NCBI GenBank assembly: GCA_030068075.1
Contig: CM057843.1
Span: 41,733,832 to 41,797,831 of the forward strand
Source: Paguma larvata
Taxonomy: Eukaryota > Chordata > Mammalia > Carnivora > Viverridae
Length of the DNA: 64,000 nt
Direction: 5' to 3'
In this document: positions 1 to 11,400 of the stretch, piece by piece
How positions within the stretch are numbered: the stretch's first letter is position 1
Layout of the letters: every line of letters starts with the position of its first letter
Position numbers and translations under genes: made by a program
The notes under the pieces: model-generated
Database searches by the model: none
The model's input: only the letters and a program-made list of their open reading frames with translations
Told to the model about the DNA's origin: nothing

Positions 1-1905
1 GGAGCAACCGGGGAATGAGGGGACTGGTTTGCATCCCGCGGACCTGCCCAGCCACCTCGAAGTTACGATCTGGGCCTCAGAACTACCACAGGCGACCCTT
101 GCTTCTGGTGGGCTCCTCCCTGCCGTCGTGCCCCCCCCCCACCCCCCACGTCCAGTCCCTCACAGACTCACTCATACCTCAACGTCAGCCAGCGGGTTCA
201 GCTTCACACAGGAACCCGCCGCTACCCCTTCCCCTTCCCCCTCCACCTTGTCCCCACGGCCGGCCCCACTCTTCCCCCCTACTCCCCCATCCCCGCCCTC
301 GCTCAGGCCGGAACCCTCCTGATTACATCAGAGCGAGACGGCCATCAGACTCTGATGCAAGGGATGTTTGTCGAGTATCCACCGTGGAAGGCAGGGTCAC
401 AGAAGGTCCCCTTTCATCGCACACCGTGCCCACGGAAGGCGGCCGCCCGCCCCCATTTCGCAGAGGAGAAAGCAGCTTCCGGCAGCTGATGAGAGAGTCT
501 GACTTCCTTTGGATCTTTGACTGCAGACAGCTTTTAAGGCTCTTCACTCCCTCCTCTCTTCCTGCCCTCCTTCCGGTCCATCTGGTAAAAAGCCTTATGA
601 CCTCAGACCCTCCACTCACCGCCATAGCACACCAACCCAGGCTCCGTCCTTTGCCCTCAAGCCATTTCCGAATCTGCGCGGGAGCCACCTTGCGCTCCCT
701 GGAAAGCCTCATTAGTGAGCTATGAACTTCTTCATACCCTCCTGGGTGGTGTCACCGGTCTCCACACATCTAAAAGGAAATGGGGGGTGGGGCGGGGAGA
801 CGGTCCATCTGATTCGGCAGAGCGGCAGCATAACCCAGAAGCTACCCCCTCGTCCGGCACTTGCTCTCAACAGATTCCAGCGTGGGTCCAAAGGCCTCCC
901 CGCCAGATCGGATGGCCTCCTGTCTGCGCCAGGACCGGGGGATCCGTTAGTTCCCCACCGTAGTGCCTATGGTGTGCTAAACGCGAAGCCAGCCTGGGGC
1001 TGTCCCAAAGCCGCTTACGCCTGGATGTGCAGGAGCGGGCGGAACCCTGCCCTTGTCCTGCGGAATTCACCGTCTCAGAATAAGCGGACCGGCGGCATCT
1101 TCCCAGATGCTCTTAATGCTTCTGGAGGCACGCCGTGAACGGAAACGCCGGGTGGCCTCGTGCAGGTACCACCAGCCTCGGGCCCCCGCCCCAGGGACTC
1201 AGATTCGATCGCCGGGTGCCAGTGGTGGGACAGGAGTAGGATTTAAACGAAACCCCAGGTGATTCTGATGTGCCGACCAGGGTGGATAAACGCTCCCAGA
1301 GATCGATCGGGAAGAAGGAATGTTCTTTCCGTACCAGGGAACCGCATTTGCTGCGATTTGTTCCGGACGCCGAAGGGACCGGCGGAGCGAATGGTGAGCT
1401 TTCTGAAGGACCTGGATTTCTATCCCCTGAATTAGACACCGAGCCACACGGTCGTGGGGTGTGAAGGATTTCTCCCCAAAACTGTGGGTCAACAATCCGT
1501 GGGCCTAGGCCCATCGCGAGGGACGGAGAACGAAACGAACGCGGGTTTATCAAGAGAAAAACACTTAAGCAGCAAATAACGCAGGGAATCAGGAAAAGAA
1601 AGAGTCTCGGGCCTAGGAGGCGGGAACAGGGTCGGCGTAGGCGACCGAAAGGAAAGCACCAGCTGGAGAACGCCACCTAGCGGCGGAGCTGGGGAAAGTA
1701 GAAGAAAAACGACCCTAGTGACCCCGGACGAAAACCTCAGGGAGGCTCGGGGGTTTCTCCCCGCGTGCTAAAACCGTGCGACTACAACCTCACAGGCCAA
1801 GCTGGAACGTGCGGGAGGCGGGCGAAACAAAAGGGACGAACAGGAAGGAAACAAAACGAAAAAAAAAGCATCGAAGCTAAGAAAAAAACCTAAAACTCTC
1901 GGACC
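1..1905. other. GC-rich intergenic DNA downstream of the inverted U2 gene; no gene seen
   Basis: Unique-looking GC-rich sequence with pyrimidine-rich stretches (C10 at 131-140) and scattered CpGs. Open frames here are short, overlap on both strands and resemble no protein family I recognise. Around 1,230-1,280 there is a short stretch like an old MER5-type DNA transposon end. I see no splice-flanked exon. Confidence 0.5.
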
Positions 1906-1921
1906 AGTCTGTCGTTTGCAC
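1906..1921 (-). promoter_or_regulatory. candidate U2 3' box
   Basis: On the minus strand, about 22 nt past the U2 3' end, the sequence GTGCAAACGACAGACT partly matches the snRNA 3'-end formation element (GTTT-N0-3-AAARNNAGA). The AAANNNAGA half is good and the GTTT half is weak. The distance fits a pol II snRNA gene. Confidence 0.5.
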
Positions 1922-1942
1922 CACTGTGGCTCCCCCGCAAGG

Positions 1943-2130
1943 GGGTGCACCGTTCCTGGAAGTACTGCAATACCAGGTCGATGCGCGGAGTGGACGGAGC
2001 AAGCTCCTATTCCATCTCCCTGCTCCAAAAATCCATTTAATATATTGTCCTCGGATAGAGGACGTATCAGATATTAAACTGATAAGAACAGATACTACAC
2101 TTGATCTTAGCCAAAAGGCCGAGAAGCGAT
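1943..2130 (-). ncRNA. RNU2: U2 spliceosomal snRNA gene, inverted copy
   Basis: U2 snRNA pairs with the intron branch point and with U6 in the major spliceosome. The 188-nt body reads from ATCGCTTCTCGGCC at 2130 down to GGTGCACCC at 1943. Visible inside are the GTAGTA branch-site-recognition sequence, the 5' stem-loops, the Sm site ATTTTTGG and the 3' stem-loops. The body is identical to the copies at 50,353 and 62,130. It has its own PSE and a DSE with a perfect octamer, so it looks like a functional gene and not a retropseudogene: there is no A-tail, no flanking direct repeat, and promoter elements are present. It is oriented opposite to the array copies and lies on the other side of ARL4D. 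Its 3' flank is unrelated to theirs. Confidence 0.95.
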
Positions 2131-2170
2131 ACCGGTCGCCGGGTCCTCCCCGCCACCACTCTGCCAGCAT

Positions 2171-2191
2171 CCATATTGCACTCACGGTGAG
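2171..2191 (-). promoter_or_regulatory. proximal sequence element (PSE) of inverted U2
   Basis: Minus-strand CTCACCGTGAGTGCAATATG lies about 41-61 nt upstream of the U2 start, where SNAPc binds pol II snRNA promoters. It is identical to the PSE of the two array copies. There is no TATA box, as expected for pol II U2. Confidence 0.85.
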
Positions 2192-2338
2192 CCAGGTCAC
2201 CCCCCAGTCCACATTCTTGGCTCACTATCCCGTGATACGTGCCACACGCAGTGCAGTTGCCGTTGGCCCCGCATTCCGGGTGAGTTTTCGCATCCCTTTC
2301 CGCTCCCTCCGGTCCTTTCCCTCGCGGAGGACTCGCTA

Positions 2339-2366
2339 ATTTGCATGTCCCGCCCCACCCCGCCCA
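2339..2366 (-). promoter_or_regulatory. distal sequence element (octamer plus GC boxes) of inverted U2
   Basis: A perfect octamer (ATTTGCAT on plus, ATGCAAAT on the gene strand) spans 2339-2346, at -209 to -216 from the U2 start. Two GC boxes at 2349-2365 lie just upstream on the gene strand. Oct-1 plus Sp1 at about -220 is the classic snRNA enhancer arrangement. Confidence 0.85.
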
Positions 2367-2685
2367 GGGGGCGTGTCACACGGTCCCGCTCCGCCCCTGG
2401 CCCGACCCGCCGGGTCCCCAGAACTCTTCCCACGGCAGGCCCAAGGCAAGGGAGAGGGGCTGTGGGAGGGAGCCGCGGGGCCCGAGCGGTCCGCGTGCTC
2501 CCGAGAAAGCCGCGGGGTAAAACGCCGTGCGTCCGGGCCGGGAGCGTCCGCCCGGGGGGGGCCCCACGTGGGGCCCCGCCCTTGGGCGGGCAGCGAACTG
2601 CGGCCGGGGCAGGAACCTGGGAGCCGGACTGGGAGCGGGCCTCTGCCCTACTCACCTCCTCTCCAGCCTCCGGTGAGCGAGACAC

Positions 2686-2718
2686 CCCGCCCCGCCCCCG
2701 CCCCCGCCCCCGCCCCCG
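2686..2718. repeat. GC-rich simple repeat (CCCCCG)n
   Basis: Short tandem array of C-runs separated by single G residues. On the minus strand it is a G-rich run able to form a quadruplex. Confidence 0.8.
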
Positions 2719-4389
2719 CGCCGGCGGGCCTCTGTTCCTTTCCCCGGTTGGTTCACCCGCGAAGCCCGCGGTTCGCTGTAAGGACTGTGAGACCACCGCG
2801 GACGCCCCCAACTCCGATCGACTCCTCCGTTCCGTCGTCCCCGCGGGAAAAGCATCCGGATCTCAGCACTGCCGCGTGCCAGACGCACTGCCCTGCGGTG
2901 TTTCCTATCCGTTTGGATCCCTCGGGCCCCTGAAGCCAGTCGAAGCCGTTACCGTCCTCAACTTCACGGCTGTGATAACCCAACCGCAGAGAGGTTGAGC
3001 AACTTGTCCAGTGGGACGCAGGCCGTAGGCAGCCGACCTGTGGGTCTCACCCTGTCCCAAGACACCGCCTGCCTCTGGACGTGGACCTTGCAGCGGGGGA
3101 GGACTGCAGCCCCCCACCCCCACCCCCGATCGGCACGAGAGAGGCCGGTAACACGATGGTGACGTCTGCGGTCACGGCCCTGCCCGACCCCGCCTTAGCT
3201 CTTGGCTCTGTGACTCTCTCCCCGCCCTGGGTTTACCCTCTCTCCCGTGCAGGTGGGGATGATCTCTCTGTCGCGCGTTCTCCCGGAAGCGCGGGGTTGC
3301 GCGGGACCCTGAGCAACTTCCCTTCGCGACTGGTTAGCCTCAGAGGCGTTTGTGCCAGGCACCTCTCTGAAGCTTCGTCTCCTCGCCGCCGAACACCTGG
3401 TCCTGAGAAAACCTAACGCGCGGGCCTGTTTTGAGCACTTTCCCTCCCCACCCCCACGCGCCCGGATACGATACGGTTTGTGTGTGCGCGGGCTGTACCC
3501 GCCTCCCTGCCCACACCCTGCCCCGCCCGCTCGATGCCCCAGCTCCGGACCGCTGGAAGATCCCCCGCGGACCGCGCTTTCCGCCTCTCTGGCCACCCTA
3601 TGCACTCAGCCGGGTCGGCGCCCAGCAACCTAAAGAACCGTCGAATGGATGAGCGCAGGCATAACTGCGTTCGACGAGGTGATCTATCCACCAAGCAAGC
3701 CCACCTGGCCAGTGGCCCAGGGTTATCCCGATGGCGCTTCGGGCCTCTCCCACACAAGTCCTCCCTGCTTGGTTCCACGTTCTTCGGTTACTAGGCACTT
3801 TAAGGTTTCCCAAGCAGTTTGACCCTCAGATACTCCCATTCCTGGCAAAGGACCGTCTCTCCGGGAACCGAGGGCGTTGATCGGCCTCTTGGGAGTTCAC
3901 CGACTGCAGGGCAGCTGGAGTCAGTACCCCTGCCCCGCCATGCCCCCGGCCCCACCCCCCCCACATATCCACAGGCACGGTCGGTGGTGCCTGAAAAGCT
4001 ACCGCCGGCACCAGCCTCGCCCAAGAGCCATGCGCCTCCGCCAAGCTGTCGCACCCCTCGCGGTCCCTGGTGCGGTCGTCGCCCCTATAGGGTCTCCACC
4101 CGTGGGTCCGCGCGGGGGACTCTAGGAGCACCATGAGAGTTCTCGAGCAGCATCTGTTTCTGCAGCCTGTGGAACCCAGTAGCTCAGCGGACGCTTGGAT
4201 TTTCACCAAACTCCCAGGTTATAAACTCTATCTCAGTACCGTTTTAGGGATGCATTGCTCTCTTTACAGTCCCTCTTTGTTCATCTTTGCGCCTCGGTGT
4301 GTGGAAACCCACACATGTCATCTTTCCCCTGAAGTGCGTGATCTCTGCCCATGTTTCATCAAGACGTTTTTTTCCTTTTTTTCTTTAAG

Positions 4390-4607
4390 GTTTATTATTA
4401 TTATTTTTTAATTTTTGAGAGAGAGAGAGAGAGCGAGCGCGCACAAGCGGGGGAGGGGGAGAGAGAGACGGAGACACAGAATTCGAAGCAGGCTCCAGGC
4501 TCAGAGCTGACCGCACAGTGCCCAACATGGGGCTCGAGCCCACCAACCTCGAGATCGTGACCTGAGCGGAAGCTGGTGCTTAATCCACTGAGCCACCCAG
4601 GTGCCCC
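4390..4607 (-). mobile_element. felid CAN SINE, minus
   Basis: T-rich tail, GA-rich segment and tRNA-like head (complement of GGGGCACCTGGGTGGCTCAG) at 4,588-4,607. A run of T residues (4,610-4,629) follows, directly before the gap. Confidence 0.9.
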
Positions 4608-4640
4608 TCTTTTTTTTTTTTTTTTTTTCTGATCCCGTTC

Positions 4641-4740
4641 NNNNNNNNNNNNNNNNNNNNNNNNNNNNNNNNNNNNNNNNNNNNNNNNNNNNNNNNNNNN
4701 NNNNNNNNNNNNNNNNNNNNNNNNNNNNNNNNNNNNNNNN
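4641..4740. other. assembly gap (100 N)
   Basis: Exactly 100 N, the usual placeholder for a gap of unknown size. It sits about 2.5 kb upstream of the inverted U2 gene and 11 bases after a poly-T/SINE head. Confidence 1.
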
Positions 4741-4870
4741 TACCTGACCATGGTGGTGGTTATATAAACCTGTATATGCATCAAACTTATAGAACTACCC
4801 ACTAGGATGGTTATAACCTAAAAGAAAGATAATTAACAAGGGTCAGCGAGAGTATAGAGAAATTAGAACC
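4741..4870. repeat. old L1 fragment
   Basis: Resembles the degenerate 3' part of an ancient L1 (ORF2/3' UTR). It resumes after the SINE at 5,096. Confidence 0.45.
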
Positions 4871-4872
4871 CT

Positions 4873-5095
4873 GGGGCACCTGGGTGGCTCAGTTGGTTAA
4901 GCGTCTGACTTCAGCTCAGGTCATGATCTCTCGGTTTGTGAGTTCGAGCCCTGCGTTGGGCTCTGTGCTGACAGCTCAGAGCCTGGAGCCTGCTTTGGCT
5001 TCTGTGTCTCCCTCTCTCTCTGTCCCTCCCCAGCTCACGCACTGTCTCCCCTGTCTCTCAAAAATAAATAAAACTTAAAAAAAAAATTTTTTTAA
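4873..5095 (+). mobile_element. felid CAN SINE, plus
   Basis: Complete head-to-tail copy inserted in the old L1 fragment. It ends in AAAATAAATAAAAC plus A/T runs. Confidence 0.9.
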
Positions 5096-5405
5096 AGGAA
5101 TGAAGTACTGATACATGCTACAACATGGATGAATCCTGAAGATAAGCTGGGCGAAATTAACCCAACGCAAAGGCCACATGTTGTATAATTCCATTTATAT
5201 GAGATGTTGAGAGTAGGCAAATGCATAGAAAGGGAAAGGGGATTCACGTTTAACAGAGGTGTGGGGAGAGGGATAAATGGGGATAACTACTAAGGAGTAC
5301 AAAGTTTCTTTGGGGAATGATGCAAATGTTCTGGAATTAGTCGCGATGGTTGCGCAACTTTGTACATCTACTAAAAGCCACTGAATAATGTACTTTATAA
5401 GGGTG
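5096..5405 (+). repeat. old L1 3' fragment
   Basis: The sequence around 5,110-5,190 (ATGGATGAATCCTGAAG...) is typical of ancient mammalian L1 3' regions. No open frame remains. Confidence 0.5.
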
Positions 5406-5409
5406 AATT

Positions 5410-5522
5410 GGGGCGCCCGGCTGACTCAGTCAGTGGAGCACGCAACTCTTGATCTCTGGGGTTGTGAGTTCGAGCCCCACGTTGGATGGAGAGATTACTT
5501 AAAAATAAAGACTTAAAACAAA
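5410..5522 (+). mobile_element. older short CAN SINE, plus
   Basis: Older, short subtype lacking the CT-rich segment: head, then CCCCACGTTGGATGGAGAGATTAC, then a brief A-rich tail. Confidence 0.75.
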
Positions 5523-5525
5523 AAG

Positions 5526-5749
5526 TGGGCGGTGCAGAATGGCTCAGTCGGTTAAGCATCCGACTCTTGACATCCGCTCAGATCATGATATCGTGGTTCG
5601 TGGGTTTGAGCCTTATGTCGGGCTCTGCACTGACAGCTCAGAGTCTGCTTGGAATTCTCTCTCCCTCTCTCTCTTCCCCTACCCCACTTGTGCTCTATCT
5701 CTCTCTCTCGCTCTCTCTCTCAAAATAAATAAACTTAAAATTTTTTTAA
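5526..5749 (+). mobile_element. felid CAN SINE, plus
   Basis: The first bases of the head are diverged (GGCGGTGCAGAATGGCTCAG). The CT-rich segment and AAATAAATAAAC tail are intact. It abuts the preceding older SINE. Confidence 0.85.
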
Positions 5750-5889
5750 AATGTGAGTGTTATGGTATGTGAATTATACGGACAAAAATATTCATAGAAC
5801 TGTACACCAACAAAAAGAAAAGTTTAATTGAATTTAACAAAATTAACCATTGTGTCTGTTTTGTGTCACCTAAGGTGTCTCACAATGCT

Positions 5890-6065
5890 TAGGACAGTGG
5901 TTTCCAAACAGCTACACGTTGGGACCACCTGAGCGTGTTTATAAACTTCTGATGTCTGGTAACCACCCTCAGGCATTCTGATATAACTGACCCGGGGTGC
6001 AAACCGGGAACTGAGGGTTCTGAAAGCTTCCGGGGTGATTCTAACGCGCAACAAAATTGGAGACC
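5890..6065. repeat. MER5A-like DNA transposon remnant
   Basis: ACAGTGGTTTCCAAACAG at the left and a GGAGACCC region at the right, with TGGGACCACCTGAG-like internal sequence, match the short non-autonomous hAT-Charlie MER5 class. Confidence 0.5.
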
Positions 6066-7897
6066 CAGCGGCTTAAGCAAATGGTGGATGAGCAACCAAC
6101 CATTCCAGGCAGCCAAAAGTCAGCCCCCATCCCTGCTTCACCTTAGAGAAATCAGATCGGGTTTGTCCTGGGCCAAAAGAACAAGGCAATTATTCCAGCT
6201 GTTCACCAGGCTGGACAGAAACAAAGTAGAACATTCTTTCCAAATTCCGTAAGGGCCGCGACTCTCTCTACAAACTTGGGGTTGATGAGACCATTAGCAA
6301 TTCGAGGCGATGGTGTTCTGCAATGCCTCCTCCTTCCTGCCGGGGCTCTCTCCCTGCCCCTCATTGGTCGTTGGGGGTGGGACTGTGGAGGAGGAAGGAG
6401 GGAGCCATTTAATAAACACATTCTTAGTAGATGTAGCAAGCTTTCTTCATTGTCCTTCCCAAGAACAGTCACATTTTCAAAGACCAGATACCAAACAAAG
6501 GCGTGAATGGCTAAGGACACAATTTCAGATGTTAGTAGGAGTGGTTTTGGAGGAAATCGGCTCTTCCCCTTGACTTTTCAGGCACGGGTCTGTACCGGAC
6601 GGTCCTGATCTTTCGGACCCTGTTTTCTTAGAACAGAGAATGAGATCGTAGCTAGCAGCATTCCAATCCCTGAAGGACGGTGGTTTGAATTGAAAGTTCA
6701 TTCAGTTATGATTAGATATTGTCTGTGGCGTTTATGGACCTTATTGGGAAGCCATCTCACACTTCACCGGAAGTGCTTTTGTATTATTATCCGCTGTCGT
6801 TCGATGCAGGTGATTCTTTTCCCCCTTAGTTATTAAGACTTTTGGCTGCAAATTATCAAAACCAACTAAAGCAGGGTTAAGCAACAAGGGAGTTTACAAT
6901 AAGATTACAGGTGGGACCAGGAAAAGCCTTGGGGAGAGCAGGAATCCGGGAATATAAGGTCAAGATCGGGGAGTAGAAAGCTGGGGCCGCACCCTAGCGG
7001 ATGGGGAAGTCAGAACTCAGAGAATACTAATCACCTAACATTAGTCGGCCATTTGCCGTGTGCCAGGCACTGTTCTAAATCCTGCATGTTAATCCAATGA
7101 GGTTATTCTGACATTATTGTCATTATTATTACAAGGTATATTATTATTACTATCGCCACTTCACAAATGAGGAAACAAGAGACACACAAAATAAGCAACA
7201 TGGCCAAGATCTTCCAGCCTTGGAACCTGCCTGCATTTGAACTGAAGCGGGTTGGTTTCAGAACCCACATATTTTTTTCTTCTTCTTGTTTGTAATGTGA
7301 ATGACGCCTACAAGATTTGTGTAGTGGGCAGCCCGTATACCCGTACATAGCAGCCCTGGCTGTGGAATAAGGACTCGATCAGGGTTTCTCGACAGGGACG
7401 CTGTGGGCATTGAGAGCCAGATAATTTGCGGTTGCAGGACTGTCTCAACCCTATTACTAAATGCCAGTAGTGGTCCTTCCAGTCACTGTGACAAATCAAA
7501 ATGCTTCGAGGGGAGAGTACCAGCCTCAGTAGAGAACCAGTAGGATAGACACCCCCACAAGGTGTCTCCCTCTCTATTTCGTGAGCCCTTTGAGACCTAA
7601 TAGCCACGGGCCTTCTTTTCCTCCTCCCCGGCGAATGCCCAGGGAAATGGGCAGCTACTCCACCTGCACAGCACTCGCATTGTGTCTAGAGCCTGAAGGT
7701 CCTACAGTCCTCAGCCCCAGGATATGGCTAAGCATTGAATGAATGGGGGTGTCTTGGTCTTACCAACCTAAAATAATAGGAAGGAAAATATGAGTCATAC
7801 CATGGTAGAATCACCTCCAACGAGCTTTTCACCAACATACAACAGTTTTCACAGGTTAGAGATTAGTCATTTCTATTATGAAAAAAAGAAGTGATGG
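6066..7897. other. intergenic DNA, no gene
   Basis: Apparently unique sequence with L2/MIR-like traces, for example near 7,050-7,200 (GTGCCAGGCACTGTTCTAAA followed by AT-rich DNA). No exon, RNA gene or clear regulatory cluster is recognised. Confidence 0.4.
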
Positions 7898-7898
7898 T

Positions 7899-8066
7899 AA
7901 TTTTTTTAAGTTGGGGGAGGGGCAGAGGAGGGAGAGAGAGAGTCTTAAGCAGGCTCCACTCTCAGAACGGAGCCCAAGTGGGGTTCCATACCATGACCCC
8001 AGGATCATGACCTGAGCTGAAATCAAGAGTTGGAGCCTCCACAGGCTAAACCACCCCAGCACCCCA
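7899..8066 (-). mobile_element. CAN SINE, minus, diverged
   Basis: Head complement (CACCCCAGCACCCC) is degenerate and the GA-rich segment is short. Confidence 0.75.
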
Positions 8067-8147
8067 GTAATTTTTTTTTAATTTGGGGAAAGAGAAAAAT
8101 ATTTGGCATCCTACTTTGTTTTTATAATTATTCTGGTTTTCTATAAA

Positions 8148-8347
8148 GTTTCTATTTATTTTTGAGAGAGGGAGAAAGAGGGTGAGCAGGGGAGGGGCAG
8201 AGAGAGAGGGAGCACAGAGGATCCTAAGCAGGCTCTGTGCCGACAGCAGAGAGCCCGATTGGGGCTTAAACTCACAAACCCGCAAACCGTGAGATCATGA
8301 CCCAAGCTGAAGTTGGACGCTTAACCGACGAGCCACCCGGGCGCCCT
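8148..8347 (-). mobile_element. felid CAN SINE, minus
   Basis: TTTATTTTTGAGAGAGGG at the left and GAGCCACCCGGGCGCCC at the right. Confidence 0.9.
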
Positions 8348-8529
8348 GACTCTGTTTTGCGTGTTACCTCCATTCCGTGTCTACACTCCCTCTCACTCTC
8401 ACAGTATACACAGTTACAGTCAAAGAGCAAACATCCGGGCTTCTGCTCTTTCCGGTTAACATTTATAAATGGTTTCCATGTTGCTACCTAGTCTTCAGCA
8501 CAGGGTTCCCTTACCCTGATGTCCTTAAA

Positions 8530-9090
8530 AAAAAATGAGTTTTTTTTGGCACTTAGAAACAATCTTTATTACAAGTGTTTTTGAAGGATCTGCTTTAATT
8601 TTGAACCAACTTCCAAGTGCTAGACGTTTAGCTAATTTCCGGATACGTTGTTTTTGGTGTTTTGTTTTATCAGTAATGCTGCAGTACATATTTTTAGGCA
8701 TAGAACTCTGTTTCTGTTTTGAGTATTCAGGTAATTCCCAGAAGTGGGATTATTGAGTCAATGGGTATGGACTTCGGACTTTATGGCTCTTAAAACAAAG
8801 TTCCCTAGCACTTTCCAAGAAATACATACCAATGTACCCTGTTTCCCGGCAGTCTATGAGTACACCCATTTTGCTACAACTTCACCGGCGTTGAGGACTC
8901 TTCCCTGTAAAAAATAATGTGTCCACATAGGTGAAATGGTGGTCTTTCAAGTTGGCTTAAAGTTGCATTTCTGCGATTTCATGTGTTTTCCTCGTGCTGT
9001 TTATTATTGCGTTCCTCCATATTAATAAATTGTACACAGGGTGTAGAATGTTCATTGTTAACTTCATTTCATATATTAAAACCCCGCTAG
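8530..9090 (-). repeat. old L1 fragment, probable minus orientation
   Basis: AT-rich sequence like the reverse complement of an ancient L1 3' region (for example AGAAGTGGGATTATTGAGTC near 8,740). No intact frame. Confidence 0.4.
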
Positions 9091-9142
9091 AGAGGTTAGG
9101 TGAAGTTGCCCCAATTCATGGAGTTAGTCAAACTCAGAAGGA

Positions 9143-9336
9143 GGGGCACCTGGGTGGCTCAGTTGGTTCAGCTTCTAATTCTTGATTTGGGCTCAGGTCA
9201 TGATCTCACGGGTTCTGAAATTGAGCCCAGCATCAGGCTCTGCGCTGAGAGGGTGGAGCCTGCTTGGGATCCTCTCTCTCCCCCTTCCCTGCTCAAGCTT
9301 ACTCTCTCACTCTCTCTCTAGATAAATAAACACTTT
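9143..9336 (+). mobile_element. felid CAN SINE, plus
   Basis: Complete copy with tail GATAAATAAACAC. Confidence 0.9.
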
Positions 9337-10190
9337 TTTACAAACTTAGAAGGAAATTTTTCTACCTGCTTAGTCCAGTCCTCTTTCCACCACCCTCCCC
9401 TCCTCCCCCCAGAGCCTCCCCTGGCTCAGATGCCTTCAGTGTTGTTATAGGATGCGGTTCCCACCCAGGAGTAATTGAGGGGCTGGCGCAGAGGGCCTCT
9501 GAGCTCGGCAGTTATCGCCCATCTGGGCCAGGTCTAAAGACGACCCCCCAGAAGGGGTCCCAGCACCTCGGCCTCCTTCCCTGCCTTTTCTGCTCCAGGT
9601 ACTTCAGAATGAATGGAGGAACTCCCAGCACTTTCACGCCCGATACATTCCTGAGACTAGTGATCCAGGACTTGGCTAGTTCCCCAAATCCTTGGGAGAA
9701 AACCTTCCCACTTGCCACCCAGAATCCCGGCCTCTGGAATCAGAATCTTCAGAAGCTAAGGCTTGAGGAGCCCCAGTTTTTTCCGCCCCCTCCGGGTAAT
9801 TATGAGGCTCACCGAAGTTTAGAACCCCACTACCTTAAGGTTCATACGCTCACCCAGGGGTGCTTATTTCAAATGCAAATTCCAGCCTGCCTTGGGTCTG
9901 CCGGAGGGCCATGAAATTTGCATTTCAACAAGCATGCTGTCCTCGGACCACACAGAGGTGACCTTTGGGGACAGGGAAAAGGCCTCCCGACCACGACTTT
10001 GGCAACCGAATCATAATGTAGATTAGCCTCAGTTAGAAATGGCTCTTCCTTCTTCCCAGAGGAACCGGCTAGACTTCCTGTAAAGCCAGTTCTTGGCAAG
10101 ATCCAGAGTATTAGCATATACGCATTGGACAGTGGAGGGAAAGGAGAAGAGATTTTCTGCCCAGGAGAAAACTCCCCCTCCCAAGCAGAC
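9337..10190. other. intergenic DNA with MER5-like trace
   Basis: Mostly unique sequence. Parts of 9,720-9,960 (GAATCAGAATCTTCAGAAG, AATGCAAATTCCAGCC) look like degraded MER5 elements. No exon seen. Confidence 0.4.
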
Positions 10191-10255
10191 GGGGGGCGGG
10201 GGGGGCGGGGGGGGCGGGGAGGGGGGAGAGGGGAGGGGGGAGGGGAGGGGGGAGG
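10191..10255 (+). repeat. G-rich low-complexity tract
   Basis: 65 bases almost entirely of G runs separated by single C or A. Many runs of 3 or more G make it a strong quadruplex candidate. Confidence 0.9.
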
Positions 10256-10912
10256 CAGCCAGTGTGGCAGGTGCTGTTTATCTGCAATCATGGGCTATTC
10301 ACCAAACTCCCAAACCGCCTCTTAGATGCAAATTGTTCATCAGCACCATCACGTAGCCATTCATGGCGGGGCTCCATGGCGGCAATTTAAGTCGCCTTTT
10401 GTTCCCCCGTTTCCCAAATCAAACTCCCAAAGAGCCAGCAGAGCCTGGAAGCCACACAAAGGCACCACTTCCTGTGTGGAAAGGACGGGACATCTCCCCG
10501 GGGGGGTGGGTCGCCGGCTCCTGGACTGAACACACGGATTCAGGTTTGTTTGCTTAAGCCAAATCACAAAGATGTTTTTATGTAGGTTCCAATATATTTC
10601 CTCCTTTTAAGTGGAGGAGGGGAGAGAGGATGTTTAACTTCAGACTTCTAGCAATCTTCCTACCTTGCTCTCCACCAAATGTGTGAGCAGGAAACTGGGC
10701 AATCTCAGCCCAGACCAGACCATTTGTTTTATTAACTGTCCTCGCTGCAGGTTTGCAGCGTGTCAAAAGCCAACAGCCTTGGAGACCAAGGACTGGTAAA
10801 ACCACAGCGTACCTCTACATTGTGACCTGCAATCGTTGGTTTCGAGGTGGGAAAAACCATTAAATGTAGACACGATGGAAGTACAGTTACAGTAAAAAAA
10901 AATCTTTTTTTA
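10256..10912. other. intergenic DNA, no gene
   Basis: Unique-looking. An octamer-like ATGCAAAT lies near 10,326 and GCCATTCATGGC near 10,356. I see no promoter architecture or exon. Confidence 0.35.
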
Positions 10913-11093
10913 GGGGCGCCTGGGGGGCTCAGTCGGTTAAGCGGCTGATTTTGGCTCAGGTCAGGATCTCACAGTTCGTGAGTTTGAGCCCTGCATCAGG
11001 CTCTGCACTGAGAGTACAGAGCCTGCTTGGGATTCTCTCTCTCTCTCTGCCCCTCCCCCCCAAAAATAAATAAATAAACTGAAAAAAAGAAGA
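10913..11093 (+). mobile_element. felid CAN SINE, plus
   Basis: Head GGGGCGCCTGGGGGGCTCAG, shortened CT-rich part, tail AAATAAATAAATAAAC. Confidence 0.9.
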
Positions 11094-11400
11094 AAGGTTG
11101 CCAATCTCTGCTGTAGAAGAATATTTACTGACAAAAGAGAATGTTTATGATGTACTTCTAAGTGAAAATAAAAAATCAGACCACCACATAATATCATTTT
11201 TGTTGTGCATAGAAATAAGACCGAAAACAATTCGAATAACTGGTTTTCTCTGGCAGGTGGGATTATGGGTGGGGAGCTGTGTCTGCATGTTTCTGACAGG
11301 CTTTTCAAGTCGTCTGTATTGGACACGCACTACTTTTATGATTAGCAAGAGGGAAGAGGAAACAAGGAAAGTAACTGGAAGGTGTATCCTACACGGGTCT
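11094..11400 (+). repeat. old L1-like fragment
   Basis: A-rich sequence reminiscent of an ancient L1 3' region (GTTTATGATGTACTTCTAAG and following). Confidence 0.35.

Larger units (their letters stand above)
2200..4140. other. CpG-rich region upstream of inverted U2; no coding gene supported
   Basis: Dense CpG and GC boxes continue about 2 kb beyond the U2 promoter. A (CCCCCG)n-like run occupies 2686-2718. The long frames here arise from GC-rich composition on both strands. It could be the promoter island of an unannotated transcript, but I cannot define exons. Confidence 0.5.

Noticed and set aside
15..725. 236-codon open frame at the left edge
   Set aside because: Pro/Ser/Arg-rich translation typical of GC-rich noncoding DNA; overlapping frames on both strands, no family resemblance, no splice context.
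2686..2718. Regular C-run repeat considered as CRISPR-like or satellite
   Set aside because: Only about 33 bases of simple repeat with no spacers; eukaryotic genome.
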